64,000 nucleotides of DNA from Panax quinquefolius (lineage: Eukaryota > Streptophyta > Magnoliopsida > Apiales > Araliaceae), in the NCBI GenBank assembly GCA_020205615.1, contig CM035151.1, positions 9,820,565 to 9,884,564 of the forward strand. The letters are read 5' to 3'. Below, piece after piece: positions 1 to 10,594 of the stretch. The translations under genes and the position numbers were made by a program. Positions within the stretch are counted from its first letter, which is position 1. Each line of letters starts with the position of its first letter. The notes below the pieces were generated by a model that saw only the letters and a list, made by a program, of their open reading frames with translations, ran no database searches and was not told where the DNA came from.

Positions 1-167
1 GATCACAAAAAACTTCATACTGCTACCGGTTCCGATAGATCAATATTTGTTGAAAAATTGTACCGGTACCGAACCGGATTCCAAATTTACTAAACCGCCC
101 AATTCGGTACCACCGGTTTCGGAAAAATCTCGATTATACCGTTTATTTTGCACAGTCTTAATAGATG

Positions 168-1290
168 TAAAATTCCAAAGCCTTGGAATTTAGCATCAAA
201 TTTTAAATAAGAGATATTCATTGTTTAAGCACATAACTAAGGTTTTGTGAGAAAATTTGATGATGGTTGTAGGAAAAGACAAGAAGACCTATAAATCGGT
301 GAGTAATTCCCAATTGGTAGGTTGAGGTGTAAACTGACTTTTAATCTAAGTGTAAGTGTTAGTTAGCAATAAAGGTGCACTACTGTTTGGTTGAAGTCTT
401 GTGAAGTTGAATTCGTTATGTGAAGAATTGCTATTGTGTTACTTGAATTTTTTTTGAAATTGATATTTTCACATGACTTTTGATATTTCCACATGAAAAG
501 TGTCTCTGTAGATCGTATCTATAGCGACGGTCAAAAAGTCATGTGAAAATATCAAAAAGTCACGTGGAAATCCAATATTGTTTACCTTTTCATTGTTACG
601 ATTACCCAACTCAGTGGTATTCTATTTTTATCTAGCTGTTTGTACAATCTTTATAGTGGTTGCTCCATATCAATATTGTTCAAACCAGGGGCTCGCCTTC
701 TAGGTCAGTAAATAGTTTCTCTAAACAAAAGAGCTAGAGCTCCAAAAGACTTGTTTTCACTCCTTACTGAGCTACCCTTATATATTAATATGAATTTAAG
801 AAAAAGAATCAAAATTCCAAGGATTACCGTCTGGGGAGAGAGAGAGTGCAATGTAATTGGCTCCGTTATTCAAATAATTGAAATGCTCTGTCATAGAGCT
901 TTGCTAGCAGTGTCGATAATGGAATTATATCTTTAGCAAATCGTAGTGTATTTAACTAGTATCACTAATTAATGATGTAGTCAATAGCGGTCAAATTCTT
1001 AGATCATAATAATTCATAGTTCCATATTATTTTTATTTTGCAAGGATTTTTACTATCAAAGCAAAAAATATTGGTAATGTTTAATAGCAATCAAAGGTAT
1101 AATTCCTAAATCATGGTCACACTAACGGTGCCATATGATTTTTATTTTGTAAGTATTTTTATTTTCAAGCTGTGCCTTGCAAACCAAGTTCAAGCTTTGC
1201 AATTGGAATTGAAAGCACATTTTCAATTCTATAGAATTTAAATTTAGTTAAAATTTGATGCTAAATTCCAAAACCTTGGGTTGGAATTAT
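168..1290. repeat. Inverted-repeat-bounded segment, possible old non-autonomous transposon
   Basis: The sequence around 172-208 (AAATTCCAAAGCCTTGG then AATTTAGCATCAAATTTTAAA) recurs in inverted form around 1246-1284 (TTAAAATTTGATGCTAAATTCC, then AAAACCTTGG). A separate 18-bp direct repeat, TAAGAGATATTCATTGTT, lies at 208-225 and 1614-1631. This suggests an old insertion or duplication. There is no coding capacity inside. The family is not recognised. Confidence 0.4.
461..574. repeat. Short hairpin-forming inverted repeat
   Basis: TGATATTTTCACATGACTTT (461-480) pairs perfectly with its reverse complement at 535-554. A second, less perfect pair, TGATATTTCCACATG (481-495), matches 561-574 in inverted form. 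The two left arms are also direct repeats of each other. This is typical of a small MITE or MITE remnant. Confidence 0.5.
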
Positions 1291-2870
1291 GTTGCCAAAC
1301 ATAGCTTTAGTCAACATGACAACAGAAAAGCTTTACAAACCATAGTTTTCAATGCTTTTATACTTGTCTTTTTTGACTATCAGTTTATATTGTTTTGCAT
1401 AAAATCTTTTAGACAAAATAAACAAAAATGAGAGAGGGGAGACCTTTTATATAAAAATACTTTAAAATATGCCTTGATAGTTGATGCACCTATAACGGGT
1501 CTGTGGAAACCTGATGACCAGCTAAGAGACTTCCTGCATGTGAAGGTCTTGAATATATATTTTGAAAAGTTATTTGTGAACCAGAGTTACAAACTATTAG
1601 TGGTAAACTTTAGTAAGAGATATTCATTGTTAGGGTACTGATAAAATAAGCTATGAGTTAATCTACGTTAATATTTTTGTTTCCTAAGAATCCTGTATCA
1701 AAGTATTATGAATATCATGATAAATTCTTCATTATTAGTCTCTTTGATGTACTATGTACTTCAATGAAGTGAATTAAATCATAAGACTTTATTGTTGCTT
1801 ATTTACTGAAGTTGTTATTTGGGAGAATAACAAAATACTTCTGCACATGGCCCAATATAAGGGAACTTAGACTGCATTGCAGTTGATGGATGGGAATCAC
1901 ATTCCTATATAGTTAATTGAAGACGATGATTATAATAAACCCTTGTATTGTCTATATTACTAAGACTTCTACAAGTTAACAGGGATTTATGTATTATTCA
2001 CTCTTTCCTAAAACTTGAACTATTTGACTATTCTATTTGACTAACTACAATATTTTAGGAGGATGTATTAAATGTACTTAAGTTTGTCAAACAATTCCAG
2101 GTTTGCAATTGCTGTTTCTCCGTAACTAATTTTCTTTTAGCGATCTGTTACAGGATCAGGAGTAGACGTCACTTTGGCCAGGCAATTTGCTCCTGTCTTT
2201 GGCCTTTCCTATACTCTTCCATCTTTCTTCTCTTCACAATGCCCTCGTAATTCATTCCATTAGCAGGAAAAGAATTTCCATTCCTTAGATTCTGCTCTTT
2301 CTTCATAACCCTAGTGATAGGGAGGTTGCTGATTTTCCTCTCTTCTTTCTCTGTTTTCTTCTTGTACCTTCTCTTCCTCCCCAGTTGAGAAACTGGTCTT
2401 TGGATTTATTAGGCATTCTTTCTTGCAAATATTTTTCTAGGTTACTTATTGGACATCAGTCTCCCTGTAGCTTTCCTTGTGTCTCTTATGTCTGGACAGC
2501 TAAATTGCTCTTTAGTGCGGCATTCCACCCAATGATTTGAGGCCGAAGCACAGACCTCTCAAGCTTTTATCTCTTGATTGTGTTATGTGTTTGCATAGTT
2601 TGTAGTCTCTTGTTTTGTTCATTTCCATTTGGGAGTAGATTTTGGTATTACTTGTTTAGGATTTTCCCTTCTAATATAATTTTCTCTATTAATGAAGTGA
2701 AAAACATAACTCTGGAAATAAACAATAAATAATTGTTGATAGAAGACGATTCTTCTTGGACATATTAGAAGGAAAGATAGACTATTTTATTTTTTTATCC
2801 TTTTATTAGTTATTTATTTTATCTTTTTCCTTTTCTCTTGCCTTTCTGCTTCAGGTTTAATATGGGATTT

Positions 2871-2922
2871 AATTTCCGCCTACCCCAATTAGTGTCGGAT
2901 CAAAGGCATTGTTGAGTTGAGT
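2871..2922 (+). repeat. Possible SINE 3' tail remnant
   Basis: The stretch reads CCGCCTACCCCAATTAGTG, then GGATCAAAGGCATTGTTGAG. It resembles the conserved 3' ends of plant SINEs, which finish in a TTG-repeat tail after a CCCCA..GGGAT..AAAGGC motif. No upstream box A/box B portion was found, so this is at most a truncated copy. Confidence 0.35.
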
Positions 2923-3552
2923 TTATGATAGTAAACATTTTTTTTGACAAGTCTTCTTATGATTGTAAACATGAATGCAAGAAACTCTAGTGATGTTAAA
3001 GTGATATCCTTCAATCATAGAATTACAAACTGGTTTATGGGGTATGCTTCAAGGACCTCAGTAATACAGTTTGTGTCATAGCATGCTTTATGTGTTGGCA
3101 TTTTTCAATTAGGCTAAATTGTTGCCAAGGTGATATGTGTGTTCCATCTTAGCCAATATACTGGTTTGTACCAGAGTTTTGGTTTGTAGCAGCTTTTACT
3201 GGCACGTACATGCTTAGGTAACTTTTTTAATAGGTGTTATAGATTTTCCTTATGAAAACTTATGGTAATATTGGGATATTAAAAACTATGTTAGTAGTGT
3301 TTAAATAATTTATGGGTTGAAGACGGTATTCATATCTATGCTATAGGAATTTACCTTATTAAAAGACTATGATGGGGGACCTGATGATGCATATATTCAT
3401 CTTGTTACTGTTCCATGAATATCCACTGTTTTGTTTGAGTTAATTGTTCTGTGTTATAATTGCTTTTCTATTGGTTCTTCTCACTGCAAGTAAGATGGGG
3501 GATTTTTACGTAGTTGCATGATTTTGCTGCAGTTAAATTCATTTGCGTTTGG

Positions 3553-4068
3553 ATGGGTAAGACGATTCATTTGTCTGGGTTCTGCTCTTTGGAGTCCGCT
3601 GAAAAAGTTAAGGCATTTTTGGAGAGATATACAGGCAAAGGAACTGTCTATGCTATAGAGGTTAAAAAATGCAAGAAAGGTGGAGCATATGCTAAAGTCC
3701 AATTCACCACCAGTAATAGTGCCAACCATATTATCACCTTGGCTAATCGACGCCTTTGGTATGGGTCTCATTATTTGAAGGCTTTTGAAAATGACTTGGA
3801 CATTGTACCAAAGCCGAAGACAAAGACCTTTGTGGATTACATGGAACATATAACTCTACATTTTGGTTGCCAGGTCTCAAAGGAAAAGTATTCAGTGTTC
3901 TGGAAAAAGGAGGATGTTACTGTGAAATTTGGGTTTGGACTTAAAAAAATTTACTTCTTTCTGTCCCATCAATCTGTTGATTATAAGCTTCAACTATCCT
4001 TTGAGAATATGTGGCAGATTGAGCTACGTCATCTGCGCGATCAAACCGGATAGTTTATCCTCATTCAG
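3553..4068 (+). pseudogene. RDR1: RDR1 exon 1: N-terminal RNA-binding-like region, ends with a premature stop
   Basis: Encodes the N-terminus of RNA-dependent RNA polymerase 1, which copies viral and aberrant RNA into double-stranded RNA for siRNA production. The ATG at 3553 starts MGKTI..SGF, the usual RDR1 start; the open frame runs further upstream but without family similarity. Recognisable blocks include GKGTVYAIEV, LANRRLWYG, HFGCQVSKEKYSVFWK, and FFLSHQSVDYKL followed by MWQIEL. Codon 167 (4051-4053) is TAG, where the context (DQTG-x-FILIQ) leads me to expect a sense codon, probably Lys. The frame then stays open for five codons to a CAG|GT donor at 4068. If the stop is real, translation gives only 166 residues, without the polymerase domain. 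Confidence 0.9.
4051..4053 (+). other. RDR1: In-frame TAG near the end of RDR1 exon 1
   Basis: TAG interrupts the conserved stretch that joins exon 1 to exon 2 (..DQTG * FILIQ | LSGAPRIFG..). The same frame continues past it to the splice donor, so this looks like a point change in one codon rather than a wrong gene model. Confidence 0.75.
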
Positions 4069-4330
4069 GTTTACATTTTTGAATTTTTATAGTTACAAGG
4101 AAACAGTTTTTAGGTTTTCTTAATCTCCTTGTTCGAAAATTTTATTTAGATTTCTCTTTACATTTTTGTCAATTGCTTGTATTTAATTGATTTTGCCCCC
4201 TTTTTTGTGGTAATCATACTTCCGCCATTTCATTTGTGAAACTTCTAAACTCGTAGTAATAGTCAATATCCAATCAATTGAAGATGCATAAAAAACTTTG
4301 AAGCTTTCTGTATATCAGATTTTTTTTTTT

Positions 4331-4335
<5 letters not shown>

Positions 4336-4392
<57 letters not shown>
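4336..4392. repeat. (TA)n microsatellite at the left MULE border
   Basis: A T-run followed by about 24 TA dinucleotides. A matching TA tract lies at the other end of the MULE (about 25073-25091), consistent with insertion into a TA microsatellite and a TA-rich target-site duplication. Confidence 0.8.
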
Positions 4393-4396
<4 letters not shown>

Positions 4397-4627
4397 TCAT
4401 CCATAAATAGGTTCTTTATGCAAGATATCTGTAACACCCTTTTTAATCGTTGATAAACTTATTGGAAGGAATTGAGATTGAAACATAAATATACCCAACA
4501 GTAACAACTTGTCAGACTGGCTTTTATTTTAATATGAGGACCCCACCAAAGTCAATATGTTGTCGGTTTGTTTAACTTAAACCAACTTTAATATTAATAA
4601 TACAACCCAGACAAATTTTAAACATAC

Positions 4628-4909
4628 AGCATTGTATATAAAAAAAAAAAAAAATCCTAAATAGTAATAAGCTCTTACTTACAAAAAAAAAAAAAAAAAA
4701 AATATTCAAACCGTAACAAGCTCTTACGGCTTATAAAAAAAAAAAAAAAAAAAAATATCCTAAACCGTAACAAGCTCTTACGGCTTAAAAAATAAAAAAA
4801 AAAAAAAAAAAAAAAAATATTCAAACCGTAACAAGCTCTTACTACTATAAAAAAAAAAAAAAAATATCCTAAACTGTAAATGCTCTTACGACTTAAAAAA
4901 AAATAAAAT

Positions 4910-4976
<67 letters not shown>

Positions 4977-4985
4977 TGTAACAAG
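4628..4985 (+). repeat. Subterminal array of CCGTAA..TTACGG palindromes
   Basis: Five to six copies of (ac)CGTAACAAGCTCTTACGG are spaced about 50-60 bp apart, separated by runs of A and the word AATATYCTAAACC or AATATTCAAACC. Each unit is a small imperfect palindrome (CCGTAA facing TTACGG). A TA microsatellite (4913-4974) lies inside. The mirror array is at 24490-24830. Such subterminal arrays could be transposase-binding sites, which is inference. Confidence 0.7.
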
Positions 4986-5449
4986 CTCTTACTACTTGTA
5001 AAAAATAAAAATGTTTTTTAACAAATGTTTTTATAACATATTTTATAACAAAATAAAAACATTTGTTATAAAAAAATATGTTTTTAACAAATGTTTTTAT
5101 AACATATTTTATAACAAAAATAAAAACATTTGTTATAAAAAAATGTTTTTAATAAATGTTTTTATAACAAATGTTTTAAAACATTTTTTTTTTTATTTTA
5201 TTTTTTATTTTTACGTAGAATTGGAGCTTGTACCGCTTTTATACTTTTTTTTTTTTTTATTTATTTCCGTATGTAGAGCTTGTCTTAGGCTTAATATTTT
5301 TTTTTTTTTTTTTCTTCTTTCTCCATTATATGTTATGACTCAAAGAAATTAAAATAAAAAAAAAAAAAAAAATAACCTTTGTAGATATAGCTTTTATCAC
5401 TAATTTGAAGGAAAAAAAATTTGGATATACCAACTAAGTAAATACTTTG

Positions 5450-5535
5450 AGCAGATTCGAACTCGCAAACTCACGCACCAATACCTCGTCATTATGACCA
5501 CCCGAGCACCACTTGCCTATTTTAAATTTCGCTAA
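5450..5535 (-). repeat. tRNA-like (box B) segment within the left TIR
   Basis: On the minus strand it reads GTGGTGCTCGGGTGGTC, then ACGAGGTATTGGTGCGTGAG, then GAGTTCGAATCTG. GTTCGAATC fits the Pol III box B consensus. Related copies lie at 19325-19385 (+), 20430-20505 (-) and 24005-24075 (+). It may be a SINE-derived piece. No tRNA cloverleaf can be drawn. Confidence 0.45.
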
Positions 5536-6005
5536 GTTTAACCAAGGATATATACTTATAGAAAAACTTCACCATCCCCAAAATCTATATTCTTGCATTA
5601 CTACTATATTACGATTTATTATTATTAATAAATCTATATTATTAATTGGATTTTTCTAAATAGAAATAAGTTAATATCTATATTTATTATTATCCCTTTA
5701 ATATGTTTTCTTATCTTTGTAATAATATCAATAAAAAGATTATTAATATATTAAAAATAAATATCATTCTTTAATAAAATATAAATAATGATCATTATAA
5801 ATCTTGTATTATTAGTATTAATAATTTTATTATTAAGCAATGATTATTAGTAATGATTTTATATATTAAGCAATGATTTTATTATTAAGAAATGATTTTA
5901 TTATTAATAAAACTAGTTCAATTAGTCTAATAAGTAATGATGATAATTTTTCAAGTCATTTAGGAAATTAATTTACTTATCGAATTTATAAAAGTAGTGA
6001 AGTAT

Positions 6006-6042
<37 letters not shown>

Positions 6043-6077
6043 CATAACATTAAGAGGAATAATTCATATTACATCTT

Positions 6078-6392
6078 CATTTTCTAATATGTACATTAGA
6101 TAACGTTGGATAAGTTCTATATTTCGTATAGTAGGGGAGTAATCTTGCGGATTTCTTGTAGAGTTCTCCAAAATGCAGAACGAAAGATTGTGACATCTTC
6201 CAAGGACCACTTTCTCGTGAAATATTACCATTGGCCCTAACGAAACAAATCAACATACTTGCAAATGCCACAATCCGAGTGGTTGTGTTGTTTTGATCGA
6301 ATCTTTAAGGTCTGCAGCGATGGGATTACCATTTGGGCCACTCACAAGATGTCGGATTACCATTTCGCAAAACAAAATGGTATCAAATGTAC
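6078..6392 (-). pseudogene. PMD gene, distal 3' coding fragment
   Basis: On the minus strand, frames give blocks such as LFCEMVIRHLVSGPNG, then IAADLKDSIKTTQPLGLW. These continue the PMD protein that stops at the Gypsy border near 16592. A frame change then leads into a weaker open stretch (about 6271 to 6077). The fragment is separated from the rest of its gene by the inserted retroelement, which implies it was coding before that insertion. The function of this C-terminal part is unknown; a diverged C48 (Ulp1-like) protease is possible but unproven. Confidence 0.6.
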
Positions 6393-8029
6393 TGCGTAAG
6401 AAAGTAGTTGGTTAATTTTTTAAATAATAAAGGACATTACAAAATTTATTTTAAAATTATTTTGAAATAGTACAGGGTTAACTTAATTGATTAATGTGGA
6501 TAGATTATGGGTTAAATAGGAACAAACAAAATGGCGTTTTCAAAATAAGCAGAAATTTTTTATAAAAGGAATTTCTTTATTTATTATTTTGAAATAGTAA
6601 GGGTTGATTTGATTAATGTGGATAGTTAAGGGTTAAATACGTAAATATTTCAAAATAAGTGTGGGTTATAAAATATATTTTTAAAGGGAATATTACGTTT
6701 GGTCGTGGAATATTAATATTGGGAATATTAAATGCGTAGCAGTATGTGACCGTGTGGGCCCCATGTGAAAGCGATTGGATGAAGAAAGCAGCAAATATAA
6801 GTTGGTTAAAAATAGCAGCGTAGTTATTCTGAATTAAAATTTGTTGGAATACCCGTTGGTTAAAATACGATGTCTGGCGTGGTTTCGATAGCTTTTGCGG
6901 TATTACACGAGTATTGTTGAATTATTGATCCTTACGTGAGAAGGCTTTACTCGATAATTTTCACGGTGAATTCTTATTCGATATTTTATTTTATTGATTG
7001 ATAATTCTTTGCGTTGATATTTTATATTATTGTTGTTCGATAATTGTCTTTGCACATTATCTCCATTATCGGATCAATAATTCATATTATTTGAATAATA
7101 TTATTAGATAGCATTATTGGCGATGTCTAGAAAGTTACATCGAGGAGAGGTTTGGTCACCTAATTGCTTGCCGATAGGAGAAATCCTTATCGGAAAGCCC
7201 CCTCTTTCACAGGAGCGGCTGGTTGTCATAATTGTGATTACGTAATATTATTTGTGAATAATTAATTATTGATTCATATGATAAAGAAATATTTATTTTA
7301 TGTGGATATAAATGATGGATTTATTTATGTGGTTATAAATGAAGAAATTATTGTTGAGGTGTTTTATCGGTATTTTACAGATTGGAGGTATTAAAAATTA
7401 AATCGGGGTTTTGAGATATATTGCGGGGGTTATAATTTTTAATTAAAAAGAGTTGGATTGTGGTAATTTTGGGTATGTTATACATACATAAGTTGAGTAT
7501 ATGTCCACAAATTTTGAGCCGAATTAAAATGCACGAATGATTTGTTGTGAATTTTAAGAGGTGTCGGATTCGAAAATTAGGTTTATAATTGATTTTGGTG
7601 GAAAATTCTAGAATTGAGTGGGCCCCACTTGTGGTTGGTGAAGAAATGTGCTGAATTTTATTTCAAATGTGGTGGGTGGCAATAGTAGCGAGTAAAGCCA
7701 TCGGGTAGCGAGTCGAAGTGCTGCTTGGTAATTTGCTAATTTTCTATAAATAGAAATTTAAGTTAGAATTGAAAATCACACGAAACAAAGTTTTTCTCTT
7801 CTCTCTCTATATTATTGGCGTATTTTGTGAGTATTTAGATACTTTGAGAGTTCTTTGTTTAGTACAAGTTTCATTCAAGCATCACTTGAGCCTTTCCTTA
7901 GAAATCTTGATTCTTTGAGGTAAGGGATATTATTTTTTTTCGTAATGATATTATTTCTTGATATCATTATCTTTGAAATGTTGATCTGAAGTTTTTATCA
8001 AATTTGGAACTTTTTCATGTCGGGGTTCT

Positions 8030-8100
8030 TATTCATGAGTTCTTATTCACGAGTTACTATTCATGAGTTCTTATTCACGAGATTCTTATTCACGAGTCTT
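8030..8100 (+). repeat. TTCTTATTCACGAG minisatellite in the LTR
   Basis: About five head-to-tail copies of a 14-15 bp unit alternate between ATTCATGAGTTC and ATTCACGAGTTC. The same array is in every LTR of this family (15430-15500, 48615-48690, 55585-55655) with slightly different copy numbers. TATTCACGTATCTGA units follow downstream. Confidence 0.75.
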
Positions 8101-8479
8101 ATTAAATGAAGCGTGAAAATGTTTTTTTTTTGTGGAATTTCTATCTTTTGGTGTCGGATTACTATTCGATATATCGGCCTTTATTCACGTATCTGACTTT
8201 ATTCACATTATCTGACCTTATTCACGATATCGCACTATTCAAAAAAAATAAAATTTCTTCTTTTAAGTCCAAAATATCTATTACGGATACTAGCTTTGAT
8301 TGTATCCATGTTTTGATCATTCTTGAATTTTACACCACTTATGATTATTTTTGAGGTATTGTTGGACATGGATAAAAACAAATACGAATCCTTAATGCTT
8401 AATCCTTGTCATTTTGTTTCCTTTGGATTCGTTCTTTAAAAATATTTTCATCATCCTCGGTCTTAAATGATGATATTAT

Positions 8480-8670
8480 TGAATATCTTTGGCACGTAGT
8501 AGTGCAAAGATGAATGATTTCTGAAGAATATCTTTGGCTTTGTAGTGCAAAGATGAGCAGTGTTTAAATGAACATATTGGTGATGAATATCTTTGGCTGT
8601 AGTGCGAAGATGAGCAGTGTTGAGATGAACATGGAAGTGATGAATATCTTTGGCTGTAGTGCAAAGATAA
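8480..8670 (+). repeat. GAATATCTTTGGC..GTAGTGCAAAGATGA tandem repeat in the LTR
   Basis: Four imperfect copies, period about 55-65 bp, of a unit with GAATATCTTTGGC, a variable 3-8 base gap, TAGTGCAAAGATGA, and in some copies GCAGTGTTgAgATGAACATG. Matching arrays are at 15860-16050, 49040-49220 and 56010-56190. The variable gap differs in nearly every copy. Confidence 0.75.
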
Positions 8671-9214
8671 TATTTGATTTGAGATGAATATTGATTGATG
8701 TTACTGGGGATAAAATTTTGATGATGAACTTTTAAATTCATAGATTATAGTAGATTTCATTCTCTACGTAACTCTTACATGAATTATTATTTCAGCTGCG
8801 AATATTGATTGAAAACTTGTTGTCTATTGTATTCTATTAAATTTTTCCTGTTGAAGACTAACGATAATTTGTTGTATATTATCTTAGTCATAATATTCTT
8901 CTTGAGCTAGTTGAGCTCACCCTTTTCCTTTTGTTCCATTCTTTCTCGGAGGCGAGAATATAGCGAGTATGCAAGTCGGGGTATGGAATGAAGGTTTTAG
9001 AAAGGATTGTTTAGTAGTCCTCACCATTTTTGTAAAATAATGTATCGATAAATGTGATGAGGATTTATGTGAGTATAAATATTATACAGAAGATAATATT
9101 TGTATTTAAACTCACAGATTTCTTGTTGTAATAATAAAGTTGTAGTTGTTTACATACCGTGTATTGACAACTTTCGAGAATGGGTGATGTATACCTATTT
9201 TGGGGCGTCGCGGT

Positions 9215-9226
9215 TGGTATCGAGCT
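9215..9226 (+). other. Primer-binding-site-like sequence, tRNA-Met type
   Basis: TGGTATCGAGC, just after the 5' LTR. The canonical plant initiator-Met primer site is TGGTATCAGAGC; here one A is absent. Confidence 0.65.
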
Positions 9227-9379
9227 TAGGGATATGATCTCTGGCGGAGATCGGGGAATAGAACTAGGAGGGAGGCAGAGTAAATCCTTTAGTGTGTGTC
9301 TACTAAGCTTATTTGTTAGTTGGTCGATATATAGGGATATTATGTGATATATTGATTTCCTTAATTAACCCTTGTTTTT

Positions 9380-10560
9380 ATGGCGGTATTTGAGAATGTC
9401 GGTGAGAATATTAATGATGGAGTAAATGAGGCCAGTGGAGATGCTGTCTTTACCAGCGAGGAGGAGAGCGTGCAACAGTAGTGGCAATGTTCTCTGTGAA
9501 CAACACCCTTGGGCGAGATGATGAGCGAGGGGATGTTTAGAAGCTTTTTGCGGTTCATGCAAAATCGAGACGAGGAGACTTCGTGTTCAAAATCTGAGGA
9601 GGAAATGATAGCAATTCACGGGTTATCACACCAAGCGATTCGAAGTTGGGACCACGAATTTAAGGGAAAGCGAGATCCGATCATGGCGGAAACATGGGTC
9701 AAACAAATTACCAAGATATTCGATGTCTTGGGATGCGGGAGAACGAAGGTTCCATTCGCCACCTTTATGTTCCGTGGCGAAGCGGACTACTGGTGGGAGA
9801 TGCGTGAAGCGTACCCATCGCCCTTTTCGGCATGTCTTGGGAGGCGTTTGAGAGACTATTTAATGACAAATACTTTCACGAAAGTGTTCGTCATATGAAG
9901 GAAGTGGAGTTCATCGATTGGAACAAAACAACGTAGCGGTGTCTCGATGCGAGGCAAAGTTTGCGAGTTATCGAGTTTGCACCTCATTTGGTGGAGAATG
10001 AGCGTATGGCGGATGTTTCTTAGAGGTTTGAAACCGGCGTACGTCGGTATCTCATTCTCATAAACTTTCTCTTTATTGAGATGTTGTAAGCGAGGGCTCA
10101 ATTATTAGGCGAGATACGAGAAATACGGTGTTGAGGACCATAACGAGGATCGTACCGGAGATAGCGGTCAGCAGAATAATGATAACTGCGGAGAAAAGCA
10201 GATGGACGAAATGGTAACCACTCTGGTGGTAATCATAGTCGTGAAAAGCGAAAAAGCGAGTTAGGAGGAGATTTTAAAGAGGAGATTTAACAAGCGACTA
10301 TGTGAAGGCAGCGGTCTTGCGTGACAAGCCCGGTTCTAAGGGAGGAGATCGACCACCGGTCGTATCTACAAATGGAAAAAGAGGACATATCGGTCAAAAG
10401 CCCCCAATGATTCAAGGTATGCTATAGTTGTGGAAAGGAAGGACATATCGCTCGAGATTATACGATAGCGAAACCTAGTTCGGTGAGAGACGGTGACTCA
10501 AAAAACATCCCGAGAAAAGTCAAAGTCAGCGATTAGGGAAGAAGCGTTTGTTGTGTGGTA
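9380..10560 (+). pseudogene. gag of element A1 (broken)
   Basis: The capsid-nucleocapsid gene. An ATG at 9380 follows the LTR by about 170 bp. After frame changes, 9509-9898 encodes the typical retrotransposon gag core (ETWVKQITKIFDVLGC, then FATFMFRGEADYWW). A zinc knuckle, CYSCGKEGHIARD, lies at 10420-10458; the final Cys is replaced by Tyr in the current frame. Several indels interrupt the frame. Confidence 0.75.
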
Positions 10561-10594
10561 GTCATAATCACGAGAACCAAACGAGGTGATCACG

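Larger units (their letters stand above)
1..3552. other. AT-rich region upstream of RDR1, no confident gene
   Basis: I see no convincing coding gene here; the longest ORF is about 60 codons with no recognisable domain. The first 150 bases are rich in ACCGGT/CGGTACC words, as seen in some degraded hAT-type repeats, but that is only a resemblance. Smaller repeats are listed separately (168-1290, 461-574, 2871-2922). A TTTTGCTGCAG stretch at 3522-3532, just before the RDR1 ATG, looks like a splice acceptor, so RDR1 may have a 5'-UTR intron whose first exon lies somewhere in this region. No promoter could be fixed with confidence. Confidence 0.5.
4393..6084 (+). repeat. Left terminal inverted repeat of the MULE
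   Basis: Pairs with 23402-25072 in inverted orientation. Order from the outside: unique terminal segment; an array of CCGTAAcaagctcTTACGG palindromes between A-runs (4628-4985); ACATTTGTTATAA palindromes (about 5010-5190); poly-T and poly-A tracts; a tRNA-like box B segment (5450-5530); and a long AT-rich block ending in an ATA trinucleotide repeat (6006-6041). The arms differ mainly in homopolymer and dinucleotide lengths. Confidence 0.85.
6393..9212 (+). repeat. 5' LTR of element A1, with an apparently duplicated start
   Basis: It ends in GGGTGATGTATACCTATTTT, then GGGGCGTCGCG, which aligns with the end of the 3' LTR. The canonical TGTAAGACC start is missing. From 6549 the sequence matches base 8 onward of the 3' LTR. 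The preceding 6393-6545 is a second, more diverged match to the first 130 bp of the LTR (TTTTGAAATAGT, GATTAATGTGGATAG, GGGTTAAAT). The left edge is therefore either a partial tandem duplication or a second LTR fragment. Confidence 0.7.

Noticed and set aside
751..936. 61-codon open frame upstream of RDR1
   Set aside because: No domain, AT-rich, and starts within repeat-like DNA; length is expected by chance.
5011..5352. 113-codon frame rich in Phe, Tyr and Asn
   Set aside because: Translation of the AT palindromes and T-runs of the MULE TIR.
5455..5530. tRNA gene (minus strand, GTTCGAATC loop)
   Set aside because: Only a box B-like word is present. No acceptor or anticodon stems can be paired, and the segment repeats four times within the MULE.
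8106..8354. 82-codon frame in the LTR
   Set aside because: Lies in LTR minisatellite DNA; equivalent frames in other LTR copies are broken at different places.
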